Source of the DNA: Beroe forskalii | Taxonomy: Eukaryota; Ctenophora; Nuda; Beroida; Beroidae | Assembly (NCBI GenBank): GCA_011033025.1 | Contig: WFMF01000252.1 | Span: 1-64,000 of the forward strand | Length of the DNA stretch: 64,000 bases | Direction: 5' to 3' | Shown here: positions 23,501 to 38,500 of the stretch, piece after piece | Layout of the letters: every line of letters begins with the position of its first letter | Position numbering within the stretch: the first letter of the stretch is position 1 | The notes under the pieces: model-generated | What the model was told of the DNA's origin: nothing | What the model saw: the letters and a program-made list of their open reading frames with translations, nothing else | Databases searched by the model: none | Program-made: the position numbers and the translations under genes

Positions 23501-26500
23501 TGTCAATACTACCACAGAATGGTTTCAATACGACATACCAGTGTCAACAATACTGTAGACTGGTGTCAACAATACAGCAGACTGGTGTCAACAATACAGC
23601 AGACTGGTGTCAACAATACAGCAGACTGGTGTCAACAATACAGCAGACTGGTGTCAATACAGCAGACTGATGTCAATACAGCAAACTGGTGTCAACGACA
23701 AGGCATACTGATGTCAGGGTAACGACAGACAAGTGTCAGTAATATAGCATAATGGTGTCAACAAAACAACATACTGGTGTCAAAAATACAGCAGACTGGT
23801 GTCAGCAATAAAAAAATACTGGTGTCAACATCAAGGCATTATGAAGTCAGGGTAGCGACAGATTGGTGTCCGTAAAACAGCAGACTAGTGTCAGCAAAAT
23901 GCAGACTGGTGTCACCAGTCAGAGACATCAGTACTGCAGGACCACTGAGCAGAGCAGCTGATGATGCTGATGTCGTCTACTCCGATACCTCCGTACCACT
24001 TCTCCGAGAGAGTCCCCACTATCTTCACCCTCCAGAGGTTGTTGTTAGAGAGGGGTGAGGTGCTTCTCGTCCAGTCTGTGGTGTTAGCCGTGTTGTTGAG
24101 GAGCTGTACTTCAGTTCCACTTGAGTCGTGGTAGAACACTCTGAGAGGGATAGGGGTGTGCGGTTATGTGGAGCAATAATGGCATACATTTGCAAATGAT
24201 AGCGTATGAAATTCTCTCATCCGTAGCCTTCCCAGCCTTATACTCCAATGCATTTGTCATTCACTCCAGTTCAGTGTGGGGGGGGTAAATGCTCATGGTT
24301 TAAGAGAATTCCTTGTATTCCTTGTATTAGCTATGCATCTACTCACTGAATCTGCGCGTCCTGAGTGTAGTAGAAGAGCTGGAGGACGCAGTTCGAAGTG
24401 TCGGACTTCATCCAGGGCCCCACTATGATACTCTCCTCTCCTGCCTGGGATGGTCCCCAGTTCTCGTGGAAGAGGAAGTGACCGTCAGCCGTTCCTGGGG
24501 AAGTGGAGGGAGTGATGATTTCGTGTGGAGGGTAAGAGGAGTGTGGTAGGGAAGAGGGGTGTGATAGGGAAAGAGTTATGATGCTTTCATGTGGAAACAC
24601 AGGCAACAGGCCAGCATCCCTCTAGCTTAAATCAAACTTTTAAGCAATTAGACTTCAATCGACTTAGAAAATCTCAGACATGAAGGTTCGCAACTTTTCC
24701 GTCCGCTTTTATATAGTTTCATTTCTTACCTAGAGTATGATCCTGTGCAATAACTCCGGGGTAGTAGCCACCTCCCTGGTATATGACCCAGGGGGACTCC
24801 TCGTCTCCTGAGTCCTGGTACATACAGAACCCGCTCTCAAAGTCACATTCGCCTCCTTTGCCTGGACGAGGTAGGTGGGTTAGAGAGTAGAGAGAGGTGT
24901 TAGAAGAGTAAGGTGGGATAGAGGGGAGTAAAATGGTTTCGAGAGGGGTGTTAGAGGAGTTAGGCGGGTTCGAGACCAGGAATAGAATCAAAATTTTAAC
25001 GCTGTAAATCAGCTCGGAACATAGTATGAAATGAAATGCAGTTTGAAAACTCACTTATTTTGCAGCCCACGAGCTCCACATCATCAATGGCGATGTCACC
25101 CTGGTAACTACGGCCACGTTCTCCAATGAACTGGAGCTGGAAGTTGGTTCGTGCTCCGATCTGAATGCTGGCGTATTGCCAAGAGTTATCGTAACTCCGT
25201 GGTCCTTCTTTGTACCAGAGCGATGATATCGAGATACTGCGGTGAGGGGGTGGAGTAAGATCTTGGGGGAGAAAACAATACCACCTATTTCTATAAATAT
25301 AACTTTTAACCTCGTGATAAACCTCGCCCAAAATGCTCAACCAACAACATTCTCCCTCCATGGCATAGAAAAGTTGTAGTATTGTTCTTGTTTTCTTTCA
25401 TTTGAACTTTTTTAAACATTTTGTATTTGACTGACGTTACTATTTCATTTTTACGTAATAAGACTGTAAATAAATTCTAAAAAAGTAAAAAGCTACTCAC
25501 GAGTCGTTGATGACAACATCCAGAGAACCGAGTGAGATGCCCCGCATGTGGTACCAGAAGTTGAGGGTGCACTGGTCGGAGGACGCCTCGTACACGGTGG
25601 ACACCAGGGCAGCTCGGTCGTGGTTATACTGGCTTGATGTCTCCAGCAGCATGTACGATCCTGAGTGGAGTTTGAAGAGTTGATAAACTGATAATAAAGT
25701 TGAGGAAAGCTTGGAAGAGAAAAGATGGTTCCTGCAAGCTCGACTTTGTCCAAAATATTTAATAGCATATTTAAAATGTAAACAAAAGGATGGTTTTTCC
25801 GTCCACCTTTGCCGGAAGTGTGGTCGAAGTGTGGTCCGGTTCCAGCTGATGATGTTGATCCTGACACTCTGTACCAGTCAAAGTCATCTGTTTGGACATT
25901 GCTCCACCCGCATTGGCCCTGAAGGTTGATTCCATCATAGAAAATGAGCTGAATACTTTATTTTAACTGAAGTAATGAGCTAAGATCCAGGACAGAAAAT
26001 CTCTTAACTCAAAAAGGAATGTGTCCAACAGCGTCTCAATTCAACTCACATCATCGAAGTTGCAAGCAGCACAGTTCTTCTCATCAGATCCGTCATTGCA
26101 GTCGGGTTTAAAGTCACACATCATACTGGCATCGATACACTGAGCAGACTCACACGCGAACTGGTCCGGAGTGCACAGAGGTTGAACTGAAACGAGATGA
26201 TCATTAGATCAAATTGAACATGGGATGAATTTGAGTTATACAACTATCCACTCGGTTCACACGAGTTTTTTTAATCATTTGATTCGAGAGCATACCATCA
26301 GTAATGACTATTGATTAATAAATGTGACGTAGCACTAACTATCGCAGGTCTCAAAGCTGATGTCATCCAGAGCAATGTCGCCCCGGTACCCGTTCCCTCG
26401 GACCCCCTCGAAGGTGATCCTCATGATGGGTCGTTGTCCTATCCTCACTACAGCTGGAGTCCACTTCTTGGTGGTGTTCTTGTTCTTAGTCCACACCAGG

Positions 26501-29500
26501 GACCGACTATGAGCTGCGTCCTCTACCAGAACCTGAGGGAGGTGGAGAGAATTTAGAGAAAAATGTCTGACATTTGAGTTCAGTTTTTAGGATATCGCAC
26601 AGATTTTGAATTCCTACGAAAATCAGGGATACGAAGTTAGATTTCCCTTCCAACACTCACATTGAGATTTCCGATGTTGATTCCGAACATGTGGTACCAG
26701 AACTTGAGAGTGCAGTCCTTGCCGTTGGCAATGAGCCAGGGTGAGTGTATCCTGGCGATGTCTCCCTCCACCCTAGGGTAGGAGGATTCCAGGTAGATGA
26801 ACTTTCCGTCTGTCGTCTTCAGGGTGTGGTCCAGACTGGGTCCTGTACCGTACGACCATGTCCTTCCTAAGGAGGAGGGGGTTGAAGAGCAGATCATGGT
26901 GAGATTATGATCCTGCGAGAAAAAAAGTCAAAAACGTCGTGGATTTTGAACTCGGCATAAAAACTCGGTTTTTAAAAATTCGCAGAACAAACCTTGGTGG
27001 AGGATCCAGTCGAAGTCGTCGTAGACCTGTTCGTCCCTGTATCCACACAGCCCGTCCTCGAAGTGGCACTCTCCAGGTCCCAGCTCCTGAGGTGCCTGGC
27101 AGTTCACGAAACTGATGTCATCTAGACCAACGTATTTCCAGTGATACTTGTAGTTCTTCACGCCCTTGAACGCTACTTTGAAGTTCTTGAGGGCCCCAAG
27201 TTTCACGGTGCCCTGGTTCCACTTCTTGCCGTGGTCTCCGTCAGCACTCCATACTTCCTGTAAATATAGATGTGAGATGAAGTCCTGAGGAAGAAAACGT
27301 GGGATTATTGAGTGATACAACTCTACACTCTTTGTCAGGCAATTGTTAAATTTTTCATGGCAAGGTGTCAGGTGGTAAAGGTGTCATTTGGCAGGTTCCA
27401 GGAGGTTAAGATTGCAGATTGTAAATGTGGCAGGTGGAAAATGTGGCAGTGGTAAATTTGACAGATGGTAAGGTGCCAAGTGCCAGCGCACTCTGGGACT
27501 GGTAACTCACCACAGGATCCTTGCCGTCCTCTTGCACCTCCACTACCAGCTTCCCTCCACTACTGTACCACATCCAGTACCAGAACTCCAGACTGCAGCT
27601 CACCCCCGAGCTACCGAACTGCCTGGATACCATCCTAGCTTCCAGATCATCTCCCTTCCAGACGTCCATCTTCATGAACCAGCCGGGGGAGCTGCCGTTG
27701 TTGGTGTGATCTGGACCGTAGCCAAAGGAGTAGCCCATAGAGCCTTGGGCTCTGTTCCAGGTGAGGTTGCCAGAGTCGTCGGGTGTCCAGCCACAGATGG
27801 TCTCCTCGAAGTCACATGTTCCACAGAGATAGGTTTTATGATATGATCCGGAAAGTAAACTTATCCAACCATTAATCATAAACAATAGGCTTGAAAAAAG
27901 CCGACAACAAGAAGTCTACTGTTCTTTGCAGAGGCCAGATAACATCGTGACAGTTGATCCATCGTTTAGCTATTTATTTCATTGTTTTTTAAATAATCTA
28001 AGGATGTCCGAGTGACTCACCACAGAACTTCTCGTCTGAAGCATCAGAGCAGTCCGTCCTGAAGTTACATTCCTTCTCTGCTGCCACGCACTCAGGAACT
28101 CCACACGTGAACTCCTTCCCGCTGCACAGAGGGGAAACCTGGGGATGGTATTAAGTGGTAAATTGACGGTAAAAAAGTAAAAAGAAGGACACGTCCTAGG
28201 GGATGGTATTAAAAAGATGGCTGTGAAAATCAGGAGGATGAGGAGTCATCTTGGAGATTAGGAGATGATATTGAAAAAGATGACTGAAAATCAAAGGGAC
28301 CTGACAAAATGTCAAATTCATAATCGACAGGATAATTTATGAAACCCATCTAAATATTGCATTGGAGATCTTTGGTAGTAGCATATCTGAAGCTTGTTCA
28401 AAGGTTGAAAGTTATCAGGAACTCACGTCACATCCTACGATGTTGATGTCATCTAGAGCAATGTCTCCCTGATAACCATCTCCCCGAGTACCCGTGTATT
28501 TGATCATCTGGGTGTCCAGTCTCCCGATGAACTGGGATGCTAACACCCAGTCTCCTCCTCCATCTTCACCTTCTTTGCTGAACAACTACCGAGGGGAGGG
28601 AATTAGCTCCTGATGTTGTAATGATCAATTTGATATTTCGTGATTGCCAAGACTTACAACCTCACTTTGAGTCCTCAGTCCTGTGAGGGATCTGAAGTAA
28701 TCAAGAAGTGCCATACAACTTAACAGTTTTACAAGGTATGCCCATTAAGTCATTGATACTCTGATCGGTACTTACGCTAGTGGAAGTTCCGTCAGTGCTG
28801 ATGAGGTCGACATCCAGCTTCCTATCTGGCTACCTCCATGTGGTACCAGAAGTTGAGGTGCAGGGGCCGGGTGAGTACCCCCATGGTGAAAAGGGGTTTC
28901 AGGGGGGTTTTTTTTGGGGGTAAAAGGGTGAAACAAAAAAAACCCCCCGGGGGGTTTGTTGTTTTCTAAAAAGAAAATTTTTTGTTGCCCATGGTGGAAA
29001 CCAACCCCCGGGTTTGGGTGTCAGGGTTAAAACCTAAACGATGGGTTTCAGGGGTGACAACGAGGGTCAGGGGAAAAAACAACCACGGGGGAAACGGGGT
29101 TGGAAAAGGGGGTTTTGAAACAGGTATTGTAAAGTGTTGATGAAGTAGAAAAAAAACGTTTAAGGAATACCCCCTTTCTTTCTTGTGGTCTTTTTCAAAC
29201 CCTCATTGGTGAACCTAGTGCTGTCCTTGTGGATGAACATGTTGCAACCGGGACACTGCGGGTAATTACGTCCCCCCTTGTGTTCTCCACTTTGAAGGGG
29301 GCTACATGGGGTTTTGGGGGGGAGGAGGGGAGGGTGTCTTCCACTGGTACATCCACCAAGTGATGTATCAGGCCCTGTACCCTTTTTGACCCCAACCCCC
29401 TTCAACGTCATCAAAAGCCAAAGGGACTTTTATCGGGGACTGTGCCAAGTTTGGGGTTCGAAAAAAGGGAGGGTGAGGGGTTTTCAAATTGATAAATTGT

Positions 29501-32500
29501 GCTTTACACTTTTTTATAAAAACCTCTGGGTGCATTTGATTATTTCCGTCCATTCTAAAAAATTGGTACCGATAGGGAAATTAGAAAAAACCCCACGACT
29601 TATTCTAGACACATTGGCAATGAGCAATAAAAATGAAGAAAGAAAAACAGTATCCCCCGGGCCCCGGTTAAAAGGCACCCCCTGATGACCCCGTTTGACA
29701 GTTAGGTTTATTGGTCCCCGGGGACAGTGAAGTGATATCACGACCTGGTCCCCGGTGACAGTGAAGTAGGATATCTACTGACCTGGTCCCCTGAAGTAGG
29801 ATATCTACTGACCTGAATTACCGACAGTGAAATAGGATATCTACTGACACAGTCCCCGGTGACAGTGAAATAGGATATCTACTGACCTGGTCCCCCCGAC
29901 AGTGAAGTAGGATATCTACTGACATGGTCCCGGTGACAGTGACTAGGCCTGTCCCAGACCTGGTCCCCCTGGTCCCCAGTAGTAGAGATATCTACTGACC
30001 TGGTCCCCGGTGACAGTGAAGTAGGATATCTACTGACCTGGTCCCCGGTGACAGTGAAGTAGGATATCTACTGACCTGGTCCCCGGTGACAGTGAAGTAG
30101 GATATCTACTGACCTGATCCCCGGTGACAGTAGAAGTAGGATATCTACTGACCTGGTCCCAGTGACAGTAGTAAGGATATCTGCTGACCTGGTCCCCCAG
30201 TGACAGTGAGTAGGATATCTACTGACCTGGTCCCCGGTGACAGTGGATATCTAGGATATCTACTGACCTGGTCCCCGATGACAGTGAGAATATCTATCTG
30301 ACCTGGTCCCAGTGACAGTGAAGTAGGATATCTACTGACCTGGTCCCCGGTGACAGTGAAGTAGGATATCTACTGACCTGGTCCCCGGTGACAGTGAAGT
30401 AGGATATCTACTGACCTGGTCCCCGGTGACAGTGAAGTAGGATATCTGCAACCTGGTCCCCGTGACAGTGAAGTAGGATATCTACTGACCTCCTGGTCCC
30501 CAGGTGACAGTGAAATAGGATATCTACTGACCTGGTCCTGGTGACAGTAGTAGGATATCTACTGACCTGGTCTGATGACAGTGAGTAGGATATCTGACCT
30601 GGTCCCCCGGTGACAGGCATTGATATCTAGGATACATGACAGTGACTAGGATATCTACTGGTGACAGTGAAGTAGGATATCTACTGACCTGGTCCCCGGT
30701 GACAGTGAAGTAGGATATCTACTGACCTGGTCCCCGGTGACAGTGAAGTAGGATATCTACTGACCTGGTCCCCGGTGACAGTGAAGTAGGATATCTACTG
30801 ACCTGGTCCCCGGTGACAGTGAAGTAGGATATCTACTGACCTATTGACAGTAAGTAGGATATCTACTGACCTGGTCCCCGGTGACAGTGAAGTAGGATAT
30901 CTACTGACCTGGTCCCCGGTGACAGTGAAGTAGGATATCTACTGACCTGGTCCCCGGTGACAGTAGTGGGACCTGGTCCCCAGTGACAGTGAAGTAGGAT
31001 ATCTACTGACCTGGTCCCCGGTGACAGTGAAGTAGGATATCTACTGACCTGGTCCCCGGTGACAGTGAAGTAGGATATCTACTGACCTGGTCCCCGGTGA
31101 CAGTGAAGTAGGATATCTACTGACCTGGTCCCCGGTGACAGTGAAGTAGGATATCTACTGACCTGGTCCCCGGTGACAGTGACTAGTGGTCTAGTGAAGT
31201 AGGAGGATATCTACTGACCTGGTCCCCGGTGACAGTGAAGTAGGATATCTACTGACCTGGTCCCCGGTGACAGTGGTAGATATCTACTGACCTGGGTCCC
31301 CGTGACAGTGAAGTCCTATATCTGACCTGGTCCCCTGCAGTGACAGTGAAGTAGGATATCTACTGACCTGGTCCCTGACAGACAGTGAAGTGGTAGGATA
31401 TCTACTGACCTGTCCCTGACAGTAGTAGACAGTGTGAAGTAGGATATCTACTGACCTGGTCCCCAGTGACAGTGAAGTAGGATATCTACTGAGACCTGGT
31501 CCCCGGTGACAGGAAGAACAGTAGGATATCCTACTGACCTGGTCCCCAGTGACAGTGAAGTAGGATATCTACTGACCTGGTCCCCGTGACAGTGAAGTAG
31601 GATATCTACTGACCTGACAGTCCCCGGTGACAGTGAAATGGGGGATATCTATGACCTGGTCCCCGGTGACAGTGAAGTAGGATATCTGCAGCCTGGTGCC
31701 ACGTGAAGTAGGATATCTACTGACCTGGTCCCCCGGTGACAGTGGTAGGATGTCTGACCACAGTCCCCGGTGACAGTGAAGTAGGATATCTACTGACCTG
31801 GTCCCCGGTAGGCAAGTAGGATGTCTGCTGACGCAGTGATATCTTCATATCTGTACAGGCAGTGAGAGTACACACGATAGTGCCCCCGTCATAGAACCCC
31901 GGTCATCTGATAATTGAACTGGAGCTTGCAGCCTTTCCGCAGTGAAGTAGAGCATGTGGGGACCTGGGGAGACATGCTCGCCTGCGGTTGGTCTCCGTTA
32001 TACCTCGCACGATCAGTGAAGTGTCTTCTGGGAGGGGGGGGGGGTTAAGATCATGAAGTGTCTGGAGCTTGGGAGGGGGGGGTTTAGATCATTATACCCT
32101 GTCCTTGAAGGAGGGAGTAGATAAGACGTGTTCTGGGGGGTTGGAAACTGGTTAATGTGTGCCGTGTTGAAGGACACGCTATGATGTAACTCTCAGATAG
32201 TATGGCCCTTATTCTCCTTATAACGAGACACAAAAAGAAGCGACACCCCCGCTTTCTCACCTAGCGTTGTTGAAGGTAGTATCGTTAGATATTAACAATG
32301 TACATTGAGCTGGGAGGTTGGTCTCTCACCCACTCATAGTTGGAAGGATTGGGGGTCCACCCACATTGGTTCTTCTCGAAGTCACATCCCGCACAGAGCA
32401 ACTCGTCACTGCCATCCGCGCAGTCAGACCGCAGGTTGCACACCTCACTCTTGGGAATGCACTGGGGCACTCCACACTCGAACTCGCTGGCAGAGCACAG

Positions 32501-35500
32501 CGGCTGGGCAGAAAGGGGGAGATAAGAGCGTTAGGGATAGTGGGGCAATGATATTATGTCGAACTGGCGTCGATGATGTTAGTGGTACAACAGACAGTTT
32601 GTGTCAATACTACCACAGAATGGTTTCAATACGACATACCAGTGTCAACAGCTTTTGTAGACTGGTGTCAACAATACAGCAGACTGGTGTCAACAATACA
32701 GCAGACTGGTGTCAACAATACAACAGACTGGTGTCAACAATACAACAGACTGGTGTCAATACAACAGACTGATGTCAATACAGCAAACTGGTGTCAACGA
32801 CAAGGCATACTGATGTCAGGGGTAACGACAGACAAGTGTCAGCAATATAGCATAATGGTGTCAACAAAACAACATACTGGTGTCAAAATACAGCAGACTG
32901 GTGTCAGCAATAAAAATACTGGTGTCAACATCAAGGCATTATGAAGTCAGGGTAGCGACAGATTGGTGTCCGTAAAACAGCAGACTAGTGTCAGCAAAAT
33001 GCAGACTGGTGTCACCAGTCAGAGACATCAGTACTGCAGGACCACTCACCAGAGCAGCTGATGATGCTGATGTCGTCTACTCCGATACCTCCGTACCACT
33101 TCTCCGAGAGAGTCCCCACTATCTTCACCCTCCAGAGGTTGTTGTTGTTAGAGAGGGGTGGTGCTTCTCACCAGTCTGTGGTAGGTAGCCGTGTTGAGGA
33201 GCTGTACTTCAGTTCCACTTGAGTCGTGGTAGAACACTCTGAGGAGGAGAGGGTGTGCGGTTATGTGGGCAATATTGGCATACATTTGCAAATGATAGCG
33301 TATGAAATTCTCTCATCCGTAGTCTTCCCAGCCTTATACTCCAATGCATTTGTCATTCACTCCAGTTCAGTGTACGGGGGTAAATGCTCATGGTTTAAGA
33401 GAATTCCTTGTATTCCTTGTATTAGCTATGCATCTACTCACTGAATCTGGGCGTCTTGGGTGTAGTAGAAGAGCTGAAGGACACAGTTCGAAGTGTCGGA
33501 CTTCATCCAGGGCCCCACTATGATACTCTCATCCCCGGCCTGGGATGGTCCCCAGTTCTCGTGGAAGAGGAAGTGACCGTCAGCCGTTCCTGCGGAAAGT
33601 TAAGGGTGTGGTGAGGCAAGCAAACGGGAGTGGCGTTTTCATGCAAGTCAGTTAACATGTTAGCATCCAACTACAGAACAAGCTTAGATTATGGTTTTAC
33701 GCATTTAGTCTTCTACTGACTTCGTAAAATCTAAGAAATTAAAGATTTTCAACCACTCTACGAGCTGTCTGTGTCTCTCACCTAGAGTGTGATCCTGTGC
33801 AATAACTCCGGGGTAGTAGCCACCTCCCTGGTATATGACCCAGGGGGACTCCTCGTCTCCTGAGTCCTGGTACATACAGAACCCTCAAAGTCATTCCCTC
33901 CTTTGCCTGGAGGAAGTAGGCAGGTTAGAGAGTAGAAGAGTGTTAGTAGAGTAAAAGTGGGATAGGGGGGTAAAATGGGTTCGAGAGGGGTGTTAGAGGG
34001 GTTAGGCGGGTTCGAGACCGGAGATAAGAATCAAAAATTTTTTAACTGTAAATCAGCTCGGAACATAGTATGGAATGAAATGTTGAGTTAGAAAACTCAC
34101 TGATTTTACAGCCCACGAGCTCCACATCATCAATGGCGATGTCGCCTGGTAGCTTCTGACCGTTCTCCAATGAACTGGAGCTGGAAGTTGGTTCGTGCTC
34201 CGATCTGAATGCTGGCGTATTGCCAAGAGTTGTCGTAACTCCGTGGTCCTTCTTTGTACCAGAGCGATGATATCGAGATACTGCGGTGAGGGGGTGGAGT
34301 GAGATCTTGGGGGAGAAAACAATACCACTTATTTCAACAAGGAGTAGAACTTTTAACCACGACGTGATAAACGTCGTTCAAGATGCTCACACAACAACAT
34401 TCATCCTCCATGCCATAGAAAAGTTGTAGTCTGAGCTACTCACGAGTCGTTGATGACAACATCCAGAGAACCGAGTGATATGCCCCGCATGTGATACCAG
34501 AAGTTGAGGGTACACTGGTCAGAGGATGCCTCGTACACGGTGGACACCAGGGCGGCTCGGTCGTGGTTGTACTGGCCTGATGTCTCCAGCAGCATGTACG
34601 ATCCTGCAGGGTTGCGCTTAAAGAGTTGATAAAGTGATCATAAAGTTGAGGGAAGCTTGGAAGAGAAAAGATGGTTCCTGCAAGCTCGACTTTGTCCAAA
34701 ATATTTAATAGCATATTTAAAATGTAAACAAAAGATTGGTTTCTCAGTATACCTTTGCCGGAAGTGTGGTCGAAGTGAGGTCCGGTTCCAGCTGATGATG
34801 TTGATCCTGACACTCTGTACCAGTCAAAGTCATCTGTTTGGACATTGCTCCAACCGCATTGGCCATCATCGAAGTTGCAAGCATATTAAACGAGCTGACT
34901 ACTTTATTTTAACTGAAATAATAAACTAAGATCCAGGACAGAAAATATCTTAACTCAAAAAGGAATGTGTCCAACAGCGTCTCAATTCAACTCACATCAT
35001 CGAAGTTACAAGCAGCACAGTTCTTCTCGTCTGATCCGTCATTGCAGTCCGGTTTAAAGTCACACTTCATACTGGCATCGATACACTGAGCAGACTCACA
35101 CGCGAACTGGTCCGGAGTGCACAGAGGTTGAACTGAAACAAGATGATCATTAGATCAAATTGAACATGGGATGAATTTGAGTTATACAACTATCCACTTG
35201 GTTTACACGAGGTTTTTTTTTAATCCTTTGATTCGAGAGCATCCCATCAGTAATGGCTATTACCTTAGGAGGTGTATTTATGTTGAGTAAAATTTTGGTG
35301 TTAACAAATTTGGTAGGTTGTAATTTGGGGATCTTTCTCAAGTCATAACTCTAGTTAACATAATATGATAATGACGTCATTTTGGACTGTCATGGTGGGT
35401 AAAAATATGGTGATTTTTCCGAAAAATCCCAAAATTACGACCTTCATAATACACCTCCTCAGGTAATTAATGAAAGTGAAGGAGCACTAACTATCGCAGG

Positions 35501-38500
35501 TCTCGAAGCTGATGTCATCCAGAGCAATGTCGCCCCGGTACCCGTTCCCTCGGACCCCCTCAAAGGTGATTCTCATGATGGGTCGTTGTCCTATCCTCAC
35601 TACAGCTGGAGTCCACTTCTTGGTCGTATTCTTGTTCTTCGTCCAGACCAGGGACCGGCTATGAGCTGCGTCCTCTACCAGTACCTATGAGGAGGTGGCA
35701 AATTCTAAAATGAGCCTGGCCAATGTCTGAAATTTGGGGTCAGTTTTTTAGGACATCGCACAAATTTAATTTCTCTTAAAAATCAGGGATTCGAAGTTAG
35801 ATTTCCATTCCCACACTCACATTGAGATTTCCGATGTTGATACCGAACATGTGGTACCAGAACTTGAGAGTGCAGTCCTTGCCGTTGGCAATGAGCCAGG
35901 GTGAGTGTATCCTGGCGATGTCTCCCTCCACCCTGGGGTAGGAGGACTCCAGGTAGATGAACTTTCCGTCTGTTGTCTTCAGGGTGTGGTCCAGGCTGGG
36001 TCCTGTGCCGTACGACCATGTCCTTCCTAAGGAAGAGGGGTGGTTCGAGAGCAAATAATGGTGAGAATTATGATCTTGTGAGAAAAAACCAAAAACGTCA
36101 TGAATGGATATTGTACATGGCATTAAATCTATGTTCTAGAAGGAAAATTCTAAGAAAACAAACCTTTGTGGAGGATCCAGTCGAAGTCGTCGTAGACCTG
36201 TTCGTCCCTGTAGCCACACATTCCGTCCTCGAAGTGGCACTCTCCCGGTCCCAGCTCCTGAGGTGCCTGACAGTTCACAAAGCTGATGTCATCCAGACCA
36301 ACGTACTTCCAGTGGTACTTGTAGTTCTTCACGCCCTTGAACGCTACTTTGAAGTTCTTGAGGGCTCCCAGTTTCACGGTGCCTTGGTTCCACTTCTTGC
36401 CGTGGTCTCCGTCAGCACTCCATACTTCCTGTAATGTAGATGTGAGATGAAGTCTTTAGGAAGGAAACCTGGGATTATTGCGTGAAGCAACTCTAAACTT
36501 TTTGTCAGGCAATTTTAGGCATATGATTAAAAAACTAGCTCAACGTTCGATTTTCTATTTCATGGTGTCAGGTGATAAAGGTGCCGAGTGGCCAGGTGGC
36601 AAGGTGCCAAGTGGCAGAGCACTCTGAGACTGTTAACTCACCACAGGATCCTTGCCGTCCTCTTGCACCTCCACTACCAGCTTCCCTCCACTACTGTACC
36701 ACATCCAGTACCAGAACTCCAGACTGCAGCTCACTCCAGAACTACCGAACTGCCTGGACACCATCCTAGCTTCCAGATCATCTCCCTTCCAGACGTCCAT
36801 CTTCATGAACCAGCCGGGGGAGCTGCCGTTGTTAGTGTGATCTGGACCGTAGCCAAAGGAGTAGCCCATGGAGCCTTGGGCTCTGTTCCAGGTGAGGTTG
36901 CCAGAGTCGTCGGGTGTCCAGCCACAGATGGTCTCCTCGAAGTCACATGTTCCAGAGAGATAGGTTTCATGATATGATCCGGAAAGTAAACTTATCCAAC
37001 CATTAATCATAACAATTCAGGGTTAAACAATAGGCTTGAAAAAAAGCCGACAACAAGAAGTCTACTGTTCTTTGCAGAGGCCAGATAATATCGTGACAGT
37101 TGATCCATCGTTTAGCTATTTATTTCATTGTTTTTTTTTTATTTATAATTTAAGGATGTCCGAGTGACTCACCACAGAACTTCTCGTCTGAAGCATCAGA
37201 GCAGTCCGTCCTGAAGTTACACTCCTTCTCTGCTGCTACGCACTCAGGAACTCCACAGGTGAACTCCTTCCCACTGCACAGAGGGGAAACCTGGGGGTGG
37301 TATTAAGTGGTAAATTGACGGTAAAAAAGTAAAAAGAAGGACACGTCCTAGGGGATGGTATTAAAAAGATGGCTGTGAAAATCAGAAGGATCAGACTGAA
37401 TGTCACATTCATAATCCATTAATCCACGCGATATTTTATGTAAGGTGCAAAATATGAAGGAATTACTCACGTCACAGCCTACGATGTTGATGTCATCTAG
37501 AGCAATGTCTCCTTGGTAACCATCTCCCCGAGTACCGGTGTATTTGATCATCTGTGTATCCAGTCTGCCGATAAACTGGGATGCTAACACCCAGTCTCCT
37601 CCTCCATCTTCTCCTTCTTTGCTGAACAACTGGGGAAGGAAGGAATTAGATCGTGATGTTGTAATGATCAATTTGATATTTCGTGATTGCCAAGACTGAC
37701 AACCTCACTTTGAGTCCTCAGTCCTGTTAGGGATCTGAAATAATCAAGAAGTGCCATACAACTTAACAGTTTTAAAAGGTATGCCCATTAAGTCATTGAT
37801 ACTCTGATCGGTACTTACGCTAGTGGAAGTTCCGTCAGTGCTGATGAGGTCTACATCCAGCTTCCCTATCTGGCTACCCTCCATGTGGTACCAGAAGTTG
37901 AGGGTGCAGGGGCCGGGGGAGTTCATCCAGGTCGTCTGGAGAGCAGCTACATCACCCTGACGAGGAGAGGGGGTGTTGGAACTTGTCACTCATATTATTT
38001 ACCGCGTGGCCGGATATAGCGGTTAAGTAAGATGTGTTATTTTTGAGTTTTTTTCATACTTTTGATATTATTTTCACACTTTTGATATTATTTTCACACT
38101 TTCGGTATTATTTTCATAGTTTTTGGTATTATTTTCATAGTTTTTGGTATTATTTTCATAGTTTTGCTATTATTTTCATAGTTTTGCTATTATTTTCATA
38201 GTATTTGATATTATTTTCATAGTTTTTCTATTATTTTCACAGTATTCAATATTATATTCACACTTCTTGTCAAGAGTACCTAAAGGAACTCCGAGACGGA
38301 GCCTCACATCAAAGCTTTGATAAACAAGTCGTATTGCTCACCACGTAAAGCCTACCGTCTAAAGACAAAAGTTATATTTATACTAGCAGGCCCGGTGGGC
38401 CTGCTATTACATTGCTCACTCGGCGGCGCTACGCGCCGCCTCGTTCGCAAATTCTTACCAAGTTAACAACAGCTTGCCCTAACCAGCGTCGTTCCTCCTC

